Assembly (NCBI GenBank): GCA_042140185.1
Contig: CP159477.1
Location: 2,356,001 to 2,420,000, forward strand
Reading direction: 5' to 3'
DNA from: JANSXG01 sp024743075
GTDB lineage: Bacteria; Planctomycetota; Phycisphaerae; Phycisphaerales; UBA1924
Length of the DNA stretch: 64,000 nt
A program made the position numbers and the translations under genes. The notes beneath the pieces are model-generated. The model searched no databases and was not told where the DNA came from. It was given only the letters and a program-made list of their open reading frames with translations. Below are positions 10,420-19,940 of this stretch, in pieces (the first letter of the stretch is position 1; each line of letters begins with the position of its first letter).

Positions 10420-12074
10420 ATGGCCAACCCCAACGGAACACAACCCGCTGCACCCGACCCGATGATGCCCGGCGCTTCGGCGTCGATGGGCCGGCTGGCG
10501 CGCATGCTCGCGCCGATGCCGCTCAAGGGCGAGCAGCTCGCGCGGTTCGGTACGCTGCCCGGCGCCGATGAGGACCCGTGGGACGTGATGCTCGCGGCGA
10601 TGGCGATGGACGAGCAGACCGCGCTCGAATCGCTGGCCCAGCGCCTCAAGATTCCCTTCGAGGCGGCGCCGAAGAGCCACGATTCCGCCGAGGTGTTCTA
10701 CGAGCGCGTACCGGGCGCGGCGGCGCGACGTCACCACGTCGCGGGCCTGCGCGCTTCGGATTCCGGGTCGGGCGCGATGATTGTCGCGACGGCGCAGCCG
10801 ATGCAGCCGGCGGTGTTCAGCATGCTCGAGCGCGTGCTCGGCATGCCCGTCGAGATCGTGCTCTCGCCTCGGGCTGCCGTCGGCGACCTGATCAACCGGG
10901 GCTACGAGCAGAAACAGGACCTGGTCACCGAGATCGTCGAGGACATCCCGCTGGACGAGTCGGCGATCGAGTCGGCGGCGAGTTCGCTGTCGGGTTCGAC
11001 CGACCTGATGTCGCTGGCCCGCCAGACGCCGGTGATCCGGCTAGTGAACATGATCCTGTTCGAGGCGCTGCGCCGTGCGCGAGCGATGTGCACATCCAGC
11101 CTCTCGAAAACACGCTGTTGATCCGCTTCCGCATCGACGGCATGCTCGTGGACGCGTTCAGCCCCCCGCTGACGCTCGCACCGGCGATCAATTCTCGCCT
11201 GAAGGTTATGGCGGAACTGGACATCGCCAACCGCCATTCGCCGCAGGACGGCCAGACGACCGTACGCATCGGCTCACGCAAGATCGACATCCGCCTGTCG
11301 TGCATCCCGACGATCTACGGCGAGCGCCTCGTGCTGCGTCTGCTCGACCAGAGCCAGACGCAGCTCGACCTGTCGTCGGTCGGTGTCACCGAAGAGATGC
11401 AGGCCGAACTCGAGGACCTGATCAGCCGGCCCAACGGCATGATCCTGGTCACCGGCCCGACCGGTTCGGGCAAGACGACCACGCTCTACGCCGCGATGGA
11501 GCGGATCGACCGCACGACGCGGAACGTGATGACCATCGAGGACCCGGTCGAGTACCACCTCGAGAACGTCGCGCAGATGCAGGTGAACGTGAAGCGCGGC
11601 GTGACGTTCGCCGCAGGGCTGCGGAGTCTGCTGCGTCAGGACCCCGATGTAATCCTCGTCGGCGAAATCCGGGACCAGGAGACGGCGCAGCTGGCGGTGC
11701 AGGCGTCGCTGACCGGCCACCTCGTCCTCGCTACGCTCCACACCAACGACGCGCCCAGCGCCATCAGCCGTTTGCAGGACATTGGCGTGGAGCCGTACCT
11801 GATCAGTTCCTCGCTGCTGGCGGTCATCGCGCAGCGCCTGTGCCGGCGTCTGGCCCCGCCGGGATCCGAGCAGGAGTTCATCGGGCGTGTGGCGATCTAC
11901 GAGATCATGCGGATGACCGACGACATCCGGCGTCTCGCCCAGCAGACCGCCGATGCGCAGGCGATCCGCGAAGTGGCCGTCGGCGGCGGCATGAAGCCGA
12001 TGCTCGACGACGGCATGGAGAAGGTCCGGCGCGGGCTGACCACCGAACTCGAACTGCGGCGCGTGCTGTCCTGA
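10420..12074 (+). CDS. gspE: Type II secretion ATPase GspE (apparent frameshift; zinc-ribbon region missing)
   Basis: Cytoplasmic hexameric ATPase that powers pseudopilus assembly. The N-terminal part lies in the frame of ATG 10420 and carries LVNMILFEAL. The catalytic part (ASDVHIQPLE, GPTGSGKTT Walker A near 11455, Asp box MTIEDPVEY, LRQDPDVILVGEIRD Walker B, LATLHTND His box) is in another frame. A single missing base near 11076-11082 in the GCGCGAGC stretch explains the break; restoring it gives LRRRASDVHI, the family form. The family's four-Cys zinc-ribbon segment between RLCRRLAP and GRVAIYEI is absent: only about seven residues (PGSEQEF) remain. gspF starts 4 bases after the stop. Confidence 0.88.
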
Positions 12075-12077
12075 CCC

Positions 12078-13298
12078 ATGGCGACCACGAGCACCTATTT
12101 CTACTCCGCGATGAAGCTCACCGGCGGCAAGGCCCGGGGCGTACGGTCGGCGCGTGATGAGCGCCAACTCAGTGACGAACTCCGCGGCGCGGGCCTGCTG
12201 CTCGTGCGCACCTGGAAGCTGCCCGAGGTCTTTTCCGGCGTTGCGCAGGGTTCCGGCAAGGGCCCCCTGCCGCTGTCGGACGAAGCCGCGCTGAACAACC
12301 AGCTCCACGTGCTGCTGTCGCGTGGCGTGCCGCTGGTCGAGGCGCTGGAGGTCGGCGCGGACGTGGTTTCCGATCGGTCGAGCGGGCGCGTGCAGAAGCT
12401 GCGAGAACTGGTCGCGGCGGGGACCTCGTTCGCCAAGGCCTGCAAAGAAGTCGGCGGGTTCGACGAGGTCGCGATCTCCGTCTACAAAGCCGCGGAGCGC
12501 ACCGGCGACCTCGCGGGCGCTGCGGGGCGGCTCGCCGAAGCGGCGGAGCGGCGCCTCGCGATCCGCGGCAAGGCCACCACCGTGATGATCTACCCGGCGA
12601 TCGTAACGCTCGTCTCGATCGCGCTGCTCGCGGCGCTCCTGATCTTCGTCGTGCCGTCGATGGCCGAATCGGTTCGATCGATGATGACCGAGGGCCAGTC
12701 ATCGCAGCTGCCGCGGATCAGCATCATCGTCTTCGGCTTGGGCGAGTGGATGGCGGCGAACCTGCTCGGCGTGACACTCGGCGCGGTGACGGTGCTCGCG
12801 ATCCTCATCGTGCTCCGCAAGTCGGTGATCGCCGGGCTGATCCGGCTGTTCTCGAAGGTCCCGGCGGTGGCGGCGATGCTCATGGCCGCGGAGCTTACCC
12901 GCTTCTTCAGCGTGATCGCGGCGATGACCAAGTCGGGCGTGCCGCTGGCGGAAGCACTCGAAACCTCGACCGGTTCAATCTCGGACGGGAAACTAAGGCG
13001 TCAGCTCGAGGACACGCGCAAGGCGCTCATGGAGGGCGGCGTGCTCCGGTCGCTGATCGAGAAGATCGACGCCCTGCCGCTGGCAACGCGGAAGCTGCTC
13101 GTGGCGGCGGAGCGTTCCGGCGATCTGGACCAGGCGTTTGATGCGCTGAGCACGAACATGGCCGAGGAACTGGATACCCGCTCGTCGCGCCTTCTGGCCC
13201 TGATGGAGCCCGCGGTGATCCTGACGATGTTCGCCCTTCTCGGACCGATGGTCGTGGCGATCGCTCTGCCAATGATCAAACTGAATCAGGGCGGGTGA
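12078..13298 (+). CDS. gspF: Type II secretion inner-membrane platform protein GspF
   Basis: The 406-residue polytopic protein is the inner-membrane platform that couples the GspE ATPase to the pseudopilus. It has the duplicated T2SSF domain. The first copy contains LHVLLSRGVPLVEALEVGADV and ends in a membrane helix (about 170-195). The second starts at AELTRFFSVIAAMTKSGVPLAEALE (about 274) and ends in the C-terminal helix (ILTMFALLGPMVVAIALPMI). A third helix lies near 235-255. Length and order are normal for GspF/PilC. The start codon follows gspE by 3 bases, which implies translational coupling. An intergenic gap of about 250 bases follows before gspG. Confidence 0.93.
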   Translation: MATTSTYFYSAMKLTGGKARGVRSARDERQLSDELRGAGLLLVRTWKLPEVFSGVAQGSGKGPLPLSDEAALNNQLHVLLSRGVPLVEALEVGADVVSDRSSGRVQKLRELVAAGTSFAKACKEVGGFDEVAISVYKAAERTGDLAGAAGRLAEAAERRLAIRGKATTVMIYPAIVTLVSIALLAALLIFVVPSMAESVRSMMTEGQSSQLPRISIIVFGLGEWMAANLLGVTLGAVTVLAILIVLRKSVIAGLIRLFSKVPAVAAMLMAAELTRFFSVIAAMTKSGVPLAEALETSTGSISDGKLRRQLEDTRKALMEGGVLRSLIEKIDALPLATRKLLVAAERSGDLDQAFDALSTNMAEELDTRSSRLLALMEPAVILTMFALLGPMVVAIALPMIKLNQGG

Positions 13299-13481
13299 CG
13301 GGTGATCGCTGCACGAAGGCCCGCGGAGGACGCTCACCATCTGCAACACCGGCGCAAGCCGACCGTACAACCATTCGTTCGTCCGGATTCGGGGGGTCGG
13401 GGCTGGACAGCACCGTTGAGCGGCGCAGTTTCCATCTGGTTGCCCCCCGGCTCGGAACCGAACCCGAGGCGGCGAGGGTCT

Positions 13482-13487
13482 TATAAT
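13482..13487 (+). promoter_or_regulatory. Candidate -10 element upstream of gspG
   Basis: A perfect TATAAT 60 bases before the gspG start, in the only long gap of the operon (13299-13547). I see no convincing -35 hexamer at normal spacing. It may drive extra expression of the major pseudopilin, which is needed in larger amounts than the other subunits. Confidence 0.35.
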
Positions 13488-13547
13488 CGCGGGGCTGACC
13501 GGCCCCAGGAATCGCCAGAGCACTCATCGACACGCGGAGACTCGACC

Positions 13548-13970
13548 ATGCACGCACCCACCCAGCCCATTCGCCGGACCGCGCGACGCGCTTTCACCAT
13601 CATCGAACTGATGGTCGTCCTGCTGCTCATCGGCGTGCTCATGGGCATCGCGGCGATCAACCTCCCCGGTGTGATCAACCGCGGCAAAGAGAAGGCGACC
13701 CGGGCCTCGATGCAGGTCATCGCGACCGCCCTGCAGGAATACCAGATGGAGCACGGCTACCCGTCGAACAACGGGCTGCAGGTGCTCGTCGATCAGCAGT
13801 ACCTGACCAAGCCGAGCGACCTTGAGGACTCATGGGACCAGCCCATTGAATTCCTCGCGCCCTCGCAGGTCGGCGGCACCGATGTCGCGTACACCCTGCG
13901 CAGCGCGGGCAAGGACCAGCAGTTCGATACCCCAGACGACATCATCTACTGGCCGGGCATGGACGATTGA
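13548..13970 (+). CDS. gspG: Major pseudopilin GspG
   Basis: Major subunit of the T2SS pseudopilus. The 140-residue protein carries the prepilin signal RRA|FTIIELMVV, cleaved before Phe16 with Glu at +5; Ala at -1 replaces the usual Gly. A helix (LLIGVLMGIAAINL) follows, then the GspG calcium-loop region with QYLTKPSDLEDSWDQPIEF and the end segment GTDVAYTLRSAGKD, matching the GspG C-terminal fold. I chose the ATG at 13548 because GCGGAGA lies upstream and the prepilin leader is then the normal 15 residues; the open frame extends further upstream without a leader-like sequence. Confidence 0.92.
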   Translation: MHAPTQPIRRTARRAFTIIELMVVLLLIGVLMGIAAINLPGVINRGKEKATRASMQVIATALQEYQMEHGYPSNNGLQVLVDQQYLTKPSDLEDSWDQPIEFLAPSQVGGTDVAYTLRSAGKDQQFDTPDDIIYWPGMDD

Positions 13971-13991
13971 CCCGACCGGGCCGGAGGGCCC

Positions 13992-14530
13992 ATGGTCTCC
14001 ACCAGATCAATCAGGATTCACCACCGGCGCGGGATCACGATCCTCGAGGTCATCACCTCGCTGGTACTGCTCATCGGGGTCGGCACGATGGTGCTCAGCG
14101 CGTTCGGTTACGTCGAGCGCGCCGCCGCTCGCGACCGGATCCGGCTCGCCGGCCACGAGGCGGCGCACCGCATCATACTGCAGTTCATCGACGAGCCGAA
14201 TCCGATTCTGGCTGCGCGCGACAGAGAGGAACCGGTCCTCGTCAACGGCCACGAGTTCTACTTCTGGCTCGATGAGCGAGTTCTGGTCTCGGAGACCAAC
14301 GATTCGGGCGCGGTCGTGGGCACGGCGCAGGACAGCGTGGACATCGAAACGCTCCTCACCAACAAACTCAAGCTGATCTCCGTGCGCGTCTGGATCGACG
14401 AGCGCAAGGCCGGTTTGCGCCGAAACAGACCGTTGCCTCGATCGATCGGATCTACAACATCATGAACGATCCGGAGAACCTGCTGGAGGTTCTTCGACGC
14501 GAAACCGCGAAGATGCGCGACAACCAATGA
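13992..14530 (+). CDS. Minor pseudopilin (GspH/GspI type), apparent frameshift near its end
   Basis: Prepilin-type protein with leader RRG|ITILEVITSLVLLIG (Glu at +5), preceded by GGAGGG before the ATG. Read as is, the frame stops at 14465. A single missing base near 14411-14414 moves the reading frame into a tail reading APKQTVASIDRIYNIMNDPE and ending at 14530. There the stop overlaps the next start as ATGA, the same junction used elsewhere in this operon. The corrected protein is about 179 residues. Position between gspG and a GspJ-like gene suggests a GspH or GspI role in the pseudopilus tip; the exact subunit cannot be told from sequence. Confidence 0.75.
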
Positions 14531-15372
14531 TCGCACGCACTCACCCATCACGATCCGGGTTCACGGTTCTCGAGTTGACCGTCGCGCTGATGCTTTCGAG
14601 CATCGTGGTGCTCAGCGCGGTCGGCGTCATGGGCATGGTCGCCCGGTCGGACCGGGTCACCGGCAACTACGTGCGCGACGCCGCGAACCTCGGCCAGACT
14701 CAGTTCATCGTGCGTCGGGCCCTGCAGAACCTCGTTGCCGCGAAACCGCTTCCTCCACCGGACGATGCGAACGACCCGAACGCGGTGCTCGACGATCGAC
14801 CGGCCGACGAGCAGTCGGGCGAGGACGAGCCGCCGTCGCCGATGGACGCCCTGTTCGGCGGCCTCGACGACACCCTGCCCATCGAGGCGGCCATGCCCGA
14901 CACCAGCAAGCCGCCGAATTTCGAACTCTACTTTGAACAGGTTCTCTACCCGCCCACCGGTGAAGAGATCTACCTGCCCCGTCTCGAAGTGGTCACCAGC
15001 ATCTGGCCGGTCCCCCGCCCGGAGATCCCGATCAGCCAGATCGACAACCCGGAGGTCCGGCGCCTGGAACTCGCGGCCCGTATCCGCGGCACGATCCGGG
15101 GCGTGTTCGAACTGCTCTACCTGAGCGACGGCTTCGCGCTGGCCTACACGCCGATCGAGCCGCCGGGGCAGCCGACCATCCTCGGGCGTGGGTTCGTCGA
15201 TGTGATGTGGGAGATCCTGCCAAAAGATGCCGACGCTTCCGGCTGGCAGCAGATCGGCGCCGCGTACCTTGAGGACCAGTACCCCACCGCCGTTCGCCTG
15301 CGACTGCGCAGCTCCAGCGGCGCGACCGCGGACTGGCTGTTCGAAACCATCGTGCTGACGGAGGGCCAGTGA
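14527..15372 (+). CDS. Minor pseudopilin, GspJ-like
   Basis: The 281-residue protein has a prepilin leader RSG|FTVLELTVALMLSSIVVLS (Glu at +5) and a large C-terminal domain with an acidic, proline-rich loop (about 75-115, DDANDPNAVLDDRPADEQSG). Length and operon position fit GspJ, the larger minor pseudopilin of the tip complex. The start overlaps the preceding stop by 4 bases (ATGA) and its own stop overlaps the next start (TGATG). GspJ identity is inferred from order and size. Confidence 0.72.
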   Translation: MIARTHPSRSGFTVLELTVALMLSSIVVLSAVGVMGMVARSDRVTGNYVRDAANLGQTQFIVRRALQNLVAAKPLPPPDDANDPNAVLDDRPADEQSGEDEPPSPMDALFGGLDDTLPIEAAMPDTSKPPNFELYFEQVLYPPTGEEIYLPRLEVVTSIWPVPRPEIPISQIDNPEVRRLELAARIRGTIRGVFELLYLSDGFALAYTPIEPPGQPTILGRGFVDVMWEILPKDADASGWQQIGAAYLEDQYPTAVRLRLRSSSGATADWLFETIVLTEGQ

Positions 15373-16175
15373 TGCGGTTCGTCCCGAATCCGAAACGCGG
15401 CTTCACGATGCTGCTGGTCATCGGGGTCATGGCAATCGCGACGACGGTCATCGCGTTCAACGTCAAACGCCTGAACTTCCGGGCCGGCGCCGTGGCGCGC
15501 CAGATCGAGCAGTACCACCTGCACCACGAGATCCAGGGCGTGCGCGACATCGTCATGCTCTGGCTCTCGAACCCCGCGGTCCGCACCGATCTCACCGACT
15601 TCGCCGGCTCCGACGAGCCCGCCCACATGGTCACCATGGCCGACGGCCTCTCGGTCCGCGTGTTCGTCCGCGACGGCCAGGGCACTCTGCTGGCCAACCT
15701 CGCGAACACCGCCGACATCGCCCAGCAGGAGCAGATGATCGAGGCACTCGGCCGGATGCCCCCGGACCGCCCCGAACTCGTCAGGCGTAGCGGCCCGATG
15801 GAGATGTCCTTCTACGCGATGCACCCGCTCGTCATCCGCGCCGTCAGCTCCGACCCGGCCCTCGCCGACGCGCTCATCTCGCTGCAGGGCGATCCCGACG
15901 TCACGCGCGCGAACCTGAGCACGAAGGTCCTCGACACCGGCGTGCCGATGGCCACTTTTCAGCAGATCCGCCCGCTCATCACCTTCACGCCGGAGGTCTG
16001 GGCGCTCGATGTGGTCGCGTTCGATCCCGACTCACCTGAAGCCGAAGACCAGTACCGCCTGTATACCGTTCTGGCGCAGGTGAAGGGCCCGCTCCCCGTC
16101 ATCTACGAATGGCGCCCCGTCAGCCTCGAGGAGTTTCAACGCCTCAGGCAACACGCGACCGGCTCGGCCCGGTAA
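15372..16175 (+). CDS. GspK-like minor pseudopilin
   Basis: The 267-residue protein has the N terminus PKRG|FTMLLVIGVMAIATTVIAF: a prepilin-like leader and membrane helix with Leu instead of Glu at +5. Lack of Glu5 is the hallmark of GspK, which caps the pseudopilus tip. The rest has no recognised motif besides IRPLITFTPEVWALDVVA, reminiscent of the C-terminal part of GspK. A GTG three bases earlier is an alternative start; I prefer the ATG because it forms the TGATG overlap with the preceding gene. The family norm is about 300 residues. Confidence 0.68.
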   Translation: MRFVPNPKRGFTMLLVIGVMAIATTVIAFNVKRLNFRAGAVARQIEQYHLHHEIQGVRDIVMLWLSNPAVRTDLTDFAGSDEPAHMVTMADGLSVRVFVRDGQGTLLANLANTADIAQQEQMIEALGRMPPDRPELVRRSGPMEMSFYAMHPLVIRAVSSDPALADALISLQGDPDVTRANLSTKVLDTGVPMATFQQIRPLITFTPEVWALDVVAFDPDSPEAEDQYRLYTVLAQVKGPLPVIYEWRPVSLEEFQRLRQHATGSAR

Positions 16176-16254
16176 CCTGCACCACCGATCACCCGGATGG
16201 GACGTACTTCCGGGGTCAGAAGATCGGATCGAGCGGCACCGGAGGCTCTCGACT

Positions 16255-16850
16255 ATGGCCCAGACCGACACAGCACGGCTGCTCACCCCCCTCGGATTCC
16301 TCGGCGCCCTCGCTGTGGCCGCTGGCGTGTGGTTCATACCGCTGCCCGGCCCGGGCGAACCCGGAGAAGTCATCAGCGTCGGCCCCGGGTCGAGCGCCGG
16401 TGCTGAAGGCGCGGGCGTGCAGCCGGTCGGTCGTACGCCCGATCACGACTGGCTCGCCCTCGTACCGCCGCTGAGCCAACTGCGTGAACCGCTTGTTCCA
16501 AAGATCGAAGAAGATGACGAAAAACCGGACGAGCCCGTTCAGTCGCCGGTCAACGTCCGCTACCTCGGCTTTGTCGGAGCCGGCGAAGACCGCAGCGCCG
16601 CCCTCATCGAAATCGACGGCACCCAACGCTTCGTCAGCACCGGCGACGCCGTCCGCCTTGAGGGCCGCGATGACCTCGTCATCGAAGAGATCACACCGGA
16701 GAAGGTCGTCTACAGCATGGGCAGCGTGAACAACACGGTGCCGCGCAGCACGCGCAACACCGGCAGCACCCCGATGCCCGCCCGCTTCCGGTCACCCCGA
16801 TGCCCTCGCCCGACGAAGACCGCCTGCGCGGGACGGTGAGCACGCGATGA
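16255..16850 (+). CDS. GspC/PilP-like T2SS component, apparent frameshift near the C terminus
   Basis: A short cytoplasmic N terminus is followed by one membrane helix (PLGFLGALAVAAGVWFIPLP, about 11-30), a proline-rich linker, and a small periplasmic beta domain: VNVRYLGFVGAGEDRSAALI followed by GDAVRLEGRDDLVIEEITPEKVVY. That is the homology-region pattern of GspC/PilP, which links the inner-membrane platform to the secretin. As read, the frame stops at 16839. One missing C in the GCCCGCCCGC stretch (about 16777-16783) would give a tail PLPVTPMPSPDEDRLRG and a stop at 16850 overlapping the next start as ATGA. The corrected protein is about 198 residues. Confidence 0.7.
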
Positions 16851-18397
16851 CGCCCCCGTCCGTGCTGCTCAGCGCCGATCTCTCGAGCGTCATGCTCATC
16901 ACCGACTCGTCGAGCGAGACCTGGTCCGCGCCGTCGCTGCCCGAATCGCCCGACGCGCTCGTGCTCCGCTCGCGCATCGACGAGGCGAGCAAGTGGGCCT
17001 CGTCCCAGCCGGCGGTGAAACGCAGGATCGGCACGGTCGTGCTCGACATCTCCGACGCCACCTGTCGCTGGGTGCAGAGCCCGTCGGCCGCGGCACCGGT
17101 CGTTGCCGCGACCCTGCGCACGCAGACCGAAGAATGGTCCTCCCGACTGCCCCTCGGCGGCGTGGAACCGATCATCGACGAACTCCCGAATGAGCGTTCC
17201 TTCGAGTTCGTCCGCTCCCGGGTCGAATCCCGCTCGGCCGGCAAGCGCCCCGACGCTCTCGCCAAGGATCCGACCAACACCGGCTCGACCGAGTCCGGCG
17301 CTCGGATGGCCGTGCTGATCATGCCCGATGCGCTCGTCCGGCTGTGGCTCGACCGGATGGACCGCTCGGGAGTCAACATCGATTCGGTCCTGAGCCTCTG
17401 GCACGCTCTCGCCCTCTCGTGGGGCGATGAAAAAGCATCGGGTGTCCGCGCTGTGGTCATGGTCGAGGGCGAGGGTCGCATCGTCTGGGCGTGGGCCGAC
17501 GGGGCACGCCTGATCGTCGGCGGCTCCCTGCAACTGGAGCGCCCCGAGACCGACGAAGCGTCTCCGCCTCACAAACACCGCGCCGAAGCCGCCGCCCAGC
17601 GCATCTCACTCGACTGGGTCACCTGGTCGGCCCAGCTCGGTGTCGCCCCCGACGAGGTCCTCGTCATCGCCGAGGCCCGCGACCCGCTCGCCGAACAGCT
17701 CGTCGGCTCTCTGTCAGACCGCTGGGACGGCATCCCGGCCCGTCAGATCCGCTCCGACCACCCGCTGCGCGAGACCGTCGCCCGCGCCGCGGCGTCGATC
17801 CGTTCGGTTGCCCGCGCCGATCGCGGCCCCCGCCTCTGGATGAGCCGCCTCTCCACTCGGCCGACCCGCGCGACGCGTCGCCGGTTCCTCGCCGGCAGCC
17901 TCGCGCTCGTGCTGCTCGCGGTCGCGGTCGTCGGCCTCGGCTACCGCCTCGCGCGCGAGGGCGCATCGCGATACGAGCAAGGCAGCGAGATCCGCAACGA
18001 GACATTCGCCAAAGTCCGCGACGCCGTCCCCGGCTTCGTCGAGACGCAGAACATCTCCATCCAGCTCCGCCAGCGCATCGCCGAACTCGAGAGCGCGCCG
18101 ACGTTCGTCGACCCGCCGCCGCCGCGCCCGATCTACGAGGACATGCAGCTCTTCCTCGATATCCTTCAGGACGAGTTCCCCGACGCCGAGATCCGGCGCA
18201 TCAAGTACAGCCAGGGCGGCACCAACGCGAACGAAATCGAGATCGAACTGGAATCCCCGTCCGAGCGCACCGCGCTCGTCGTGCGCCTCCCATCGCTCCC
18301 GACGCGCACCGCGTGGGAACTCCGCCGCAACTCGCGCAGCACTTCGACCACCATCGCCGACCTCGTCGGCACATGGCGGGAGGCCGAGTCGCCATGA
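16847..18397 (+). CDS. GspL/PilM-PilN-like inner-membrane component of the T2SS
   Basis: The 516-residue protein has a cytoplasmic domain (about 1-340) that begins VLLSADLSSVMLI and resembles the divergent actin-like fold of GspL/PilM. A single membrane helix follows (about 346-366, AGSLALVLLAVAVVGLG), then a periplasmic coiled and ferredoxin-like part (about 370-516) with FLDILQDEFPDAEIRRIKY, as in PilN or GspL. GspL recruits GspE to the membrane and contacts GspM. The start overlaps the preceding stop (ATGA) and the stop overlaps the next start (ATGA), so expression is coupled. Assignment rests on architecture and operon order; no strong sequence motif is visible. Confidence 0.68.
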   Translation: MTPPSVLLSADLSSVMLITDSSSETWSAPSLPESPDALVLRSRIDEASKWASSQPAVKRRIGTVVLDISDATCRWVQSPSAAAPVVAATLRTQTEEWSSRLPLGGVEPIIDELPNERSFEFVRSRVESRSAGKRPDALAKDPTNTGSTESGARMAVLIMPDALVRLWLDRMDRSGVNIDSVLSLWHALALSWGDEKASGVRAVVMVEGEGRIVWAWADGARLIVGGSLQLERPETDEASPPHKHRAEAAAQRISLDWVTWSAQLGVAPDEVLVIAEARDPLAEQLVGSLSDRWDGIPARQIRSDHPLRETVARAAASIRSVARADRGPRLWMSRLSTRPTRATRRRFLAGSLALVLLAVAVVGLGYRLAREGASRYEQGSEIRNETFAKVRDAVPGFVETQNISIQLRQRIAELESAPTFVDPPPPRPIYEDMQLFLDILQDEFPDAEIRRIKYSQGGTNANEIEIELESPSERTALVVRLPSLPTRTAWELRRNSRSTSTTIADLVGTWREAESP

Positions 18398-19014
18398 GCA
18401 CACCAAGCCGCCCAGCGGGCTCAGAGCCCTACATCGTCGCGATGGCCAATCAGGCCGATCGGTCCAACCGCCCTGTTCGATTCATCGTGATCGGCTGCGT
18501 CATCGTGCTCGCATGCCTCGTGTACATGCTCTTCGGCGTGCGGGACTACCTCGCCGGCGCGTCGCGTCTGCAGAGCCAGATCGTGCTCCGCGCATCGACC
18601 GACCGCTCGCTCGAGCAGATCGAACAGCTCGAGAACCGCAACCCGGACCTGCTCCGCCTCTACCCGCCCGGCGAACTGAACATGCCGAACTACCTCCGCG
18701 AAGCGGCGACCGAGGCCTTCGGAGGCAACCCGGAGGGCAAGACGCAGCCCGATTTCTTCTCCGTCGGAGACGTCGAGCGCCGACCGCTCGAATCCACCCG
18801 CGGCCAGCTCAACAACAGCACCGTCCGCGTCACCGTCAGCGGCGCACGCCAACTCCCGATCGAAGACATCCTCACGTTCGTCGAGACCGCTTTCGAGAAG
18901 GATCCCAGCGGCCTGATGTTCCTCAGCGAGTTCGATCTCCGCCCCACGCCGCAGGGCTGGCAGGTCCGCTCGCTCGAGTTCCGACGCTACAGCTTCAACC
19001 GCAACCGCCAATGA
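18394..19014 (+). CDS. GspM/PilO-like bitopic membrane protein
   Basis: The 206-residue protein has one membrane helix near residues 30-50 (FIVIGCVIVLACLVYMLFGV), a helical region (about 55-90) and a C-terminal alpha/beta domain with NSTVRVTVSGARQLPIEDIL and WQVRSLEFRRYSF. This bitopic layout right after the GspL-like gene matches GspM or PilO, which stabilises GspL. The start overlaps the preceding gene as ATGA. The identity is inferred from topology and position. Confidence 0.6.
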   Translation: MSTPSRPAGSEPYIVAMANQADRSNRPVRFIVIGCVIVLACLVYMLFGVRDYLAGASRLQSQIVLRASTDRSLEQIEQLENRNPDLLRLYPPGELNMPNYLREAATEAFGGNPEGKTQPDFFSVGDVERRPLESTRGQLNNSTVRVTVSGARQLPIEDILTFVETAFEKDPSGLMFLSEFDLRPTPQGWQVRSLEFRRYSFNRNRQ

Positions 19015-19055
19015 CCCATCGCCCCACCAACGCGCCACACGGAGAGTCCCAGAGC

Positions 19056-19760
19056 ATGACCCGACGAGCACTCATCGCCTGCGCCGCCCTCGTCGCGAGC
19101 GCATCGCTGCTGACCGCCTCCGGCTGCGCAAGTTCTTCCGGCACCGATCCGGCCCGCGCCCAACTCGCGTCCGAAGACGCCGCCGCCCAGATCGCACGGC
19201 TCCAGGCCGAAGACGCCCGGCGCCTCCGCGAAGCGCTCGCCCTCGGCGAACAGGGCGACAAGGCCTTCGCCAAGCAGCGCTACGCCGAAGCCGTGCAGCA
19301 CTACACCCAGGCCGTCTCGACCTACGACGAGTTCTTCGCGCTCTGGAACAACCTTGGCACCGCCCTCACTCGCCTCGACCGCTACCAGCAGGCCGAAGAG
19401 GCGTATATCCGCGCCACAAACATCAATCCGTCCGACCCGCGCCCCATCTACAACCGGGGCCTGCTCTACCGCAACCGCGGCTACCCGAGCGACGCCAAGA
19501 TGTACTTCGAGCGCGCCCTCGAACAGGACCCGCGCTACCTCGATGCCCTCTGGGGCTCCATCAAGGCCGACATCACCCTCGGCTCCGAGTCTCGCCAGAC
19601 CCTCGAACGCATCCGAACCGCCCTGTTCCTCGTGTCCGACGAGCAGCACCGCCAATACCTCGAACTCGAACGCGAGCGGATCGCCAGCAAGCTCGGGCTT
19701 TCCGAAGCGGGGTCGCGGTCCCGAAACGAGCCCGGCACCTCCGAAAACGCCCCGGAGTAA
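19056..19760 (+). CDS. TPR-repeat lipoprotein at the end of the T2SS operon (possible pilotin)
   Basis: The 234-residue protein starts with a lipoprotein signal (RRALIACAALVASAS...TASGC, lipid-modified Cys at about 24). An Ala/Glu/Arg-rich helix follows, then three to four tetratricopeptide repeats (ALGEQGDKAFAKQRYAEAVQHY; LWNNLGTALTRLDRYQQAEEAY; PIYNRGLLYRNRGYPSDAKMYF). TPR lipoproteins of the PilF/PilW type act as pilotins that take secretins to the outer membrane; that role here is inferred from the fold and from being the last gene of the operon. An ATG at 19011, overlapping the previous stop, would add 15 residues ahead of the signal. I prefer 19056 because GGAGAG precedes it and the signal length is normal. 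Confidence 0.72.
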   Translation: MTRRALIACAALVASASLLTASGCASSSGTDPARAQLASEDAAAQIARLQAEDARRLREALALGEQGDKAFAKQRYAEAVQHYTQAVSTYDEFFALWNNLGTALTRLDRYQQAEEAYIRATNINPSDPRPIYNRGLLYRNRGYPSDAKMYFERALEQDPRYLDALWGSIKADITLGSESRQTLERIRTALFLVSDEQHRQYLELERERIASKLGLSEAGSRSRNEPGTSENAPE

Positions 19761-19940
19761 GCCCGATTTCGAGGAATTCCAACGCGTCGCGCCGGATTTA
19801 GTTGACCGCTTTACTAAACCGCGCCAAGATCCCTTCGGACTCCGGCCCGGCGCGGGTCGGGTTCTACCATTCCGGGCGATCCATCGCCCCGAATCCGCCG
19901 ATTCTCTCCGCAGACACGCGAGACCTTCAGGATATCCGCC

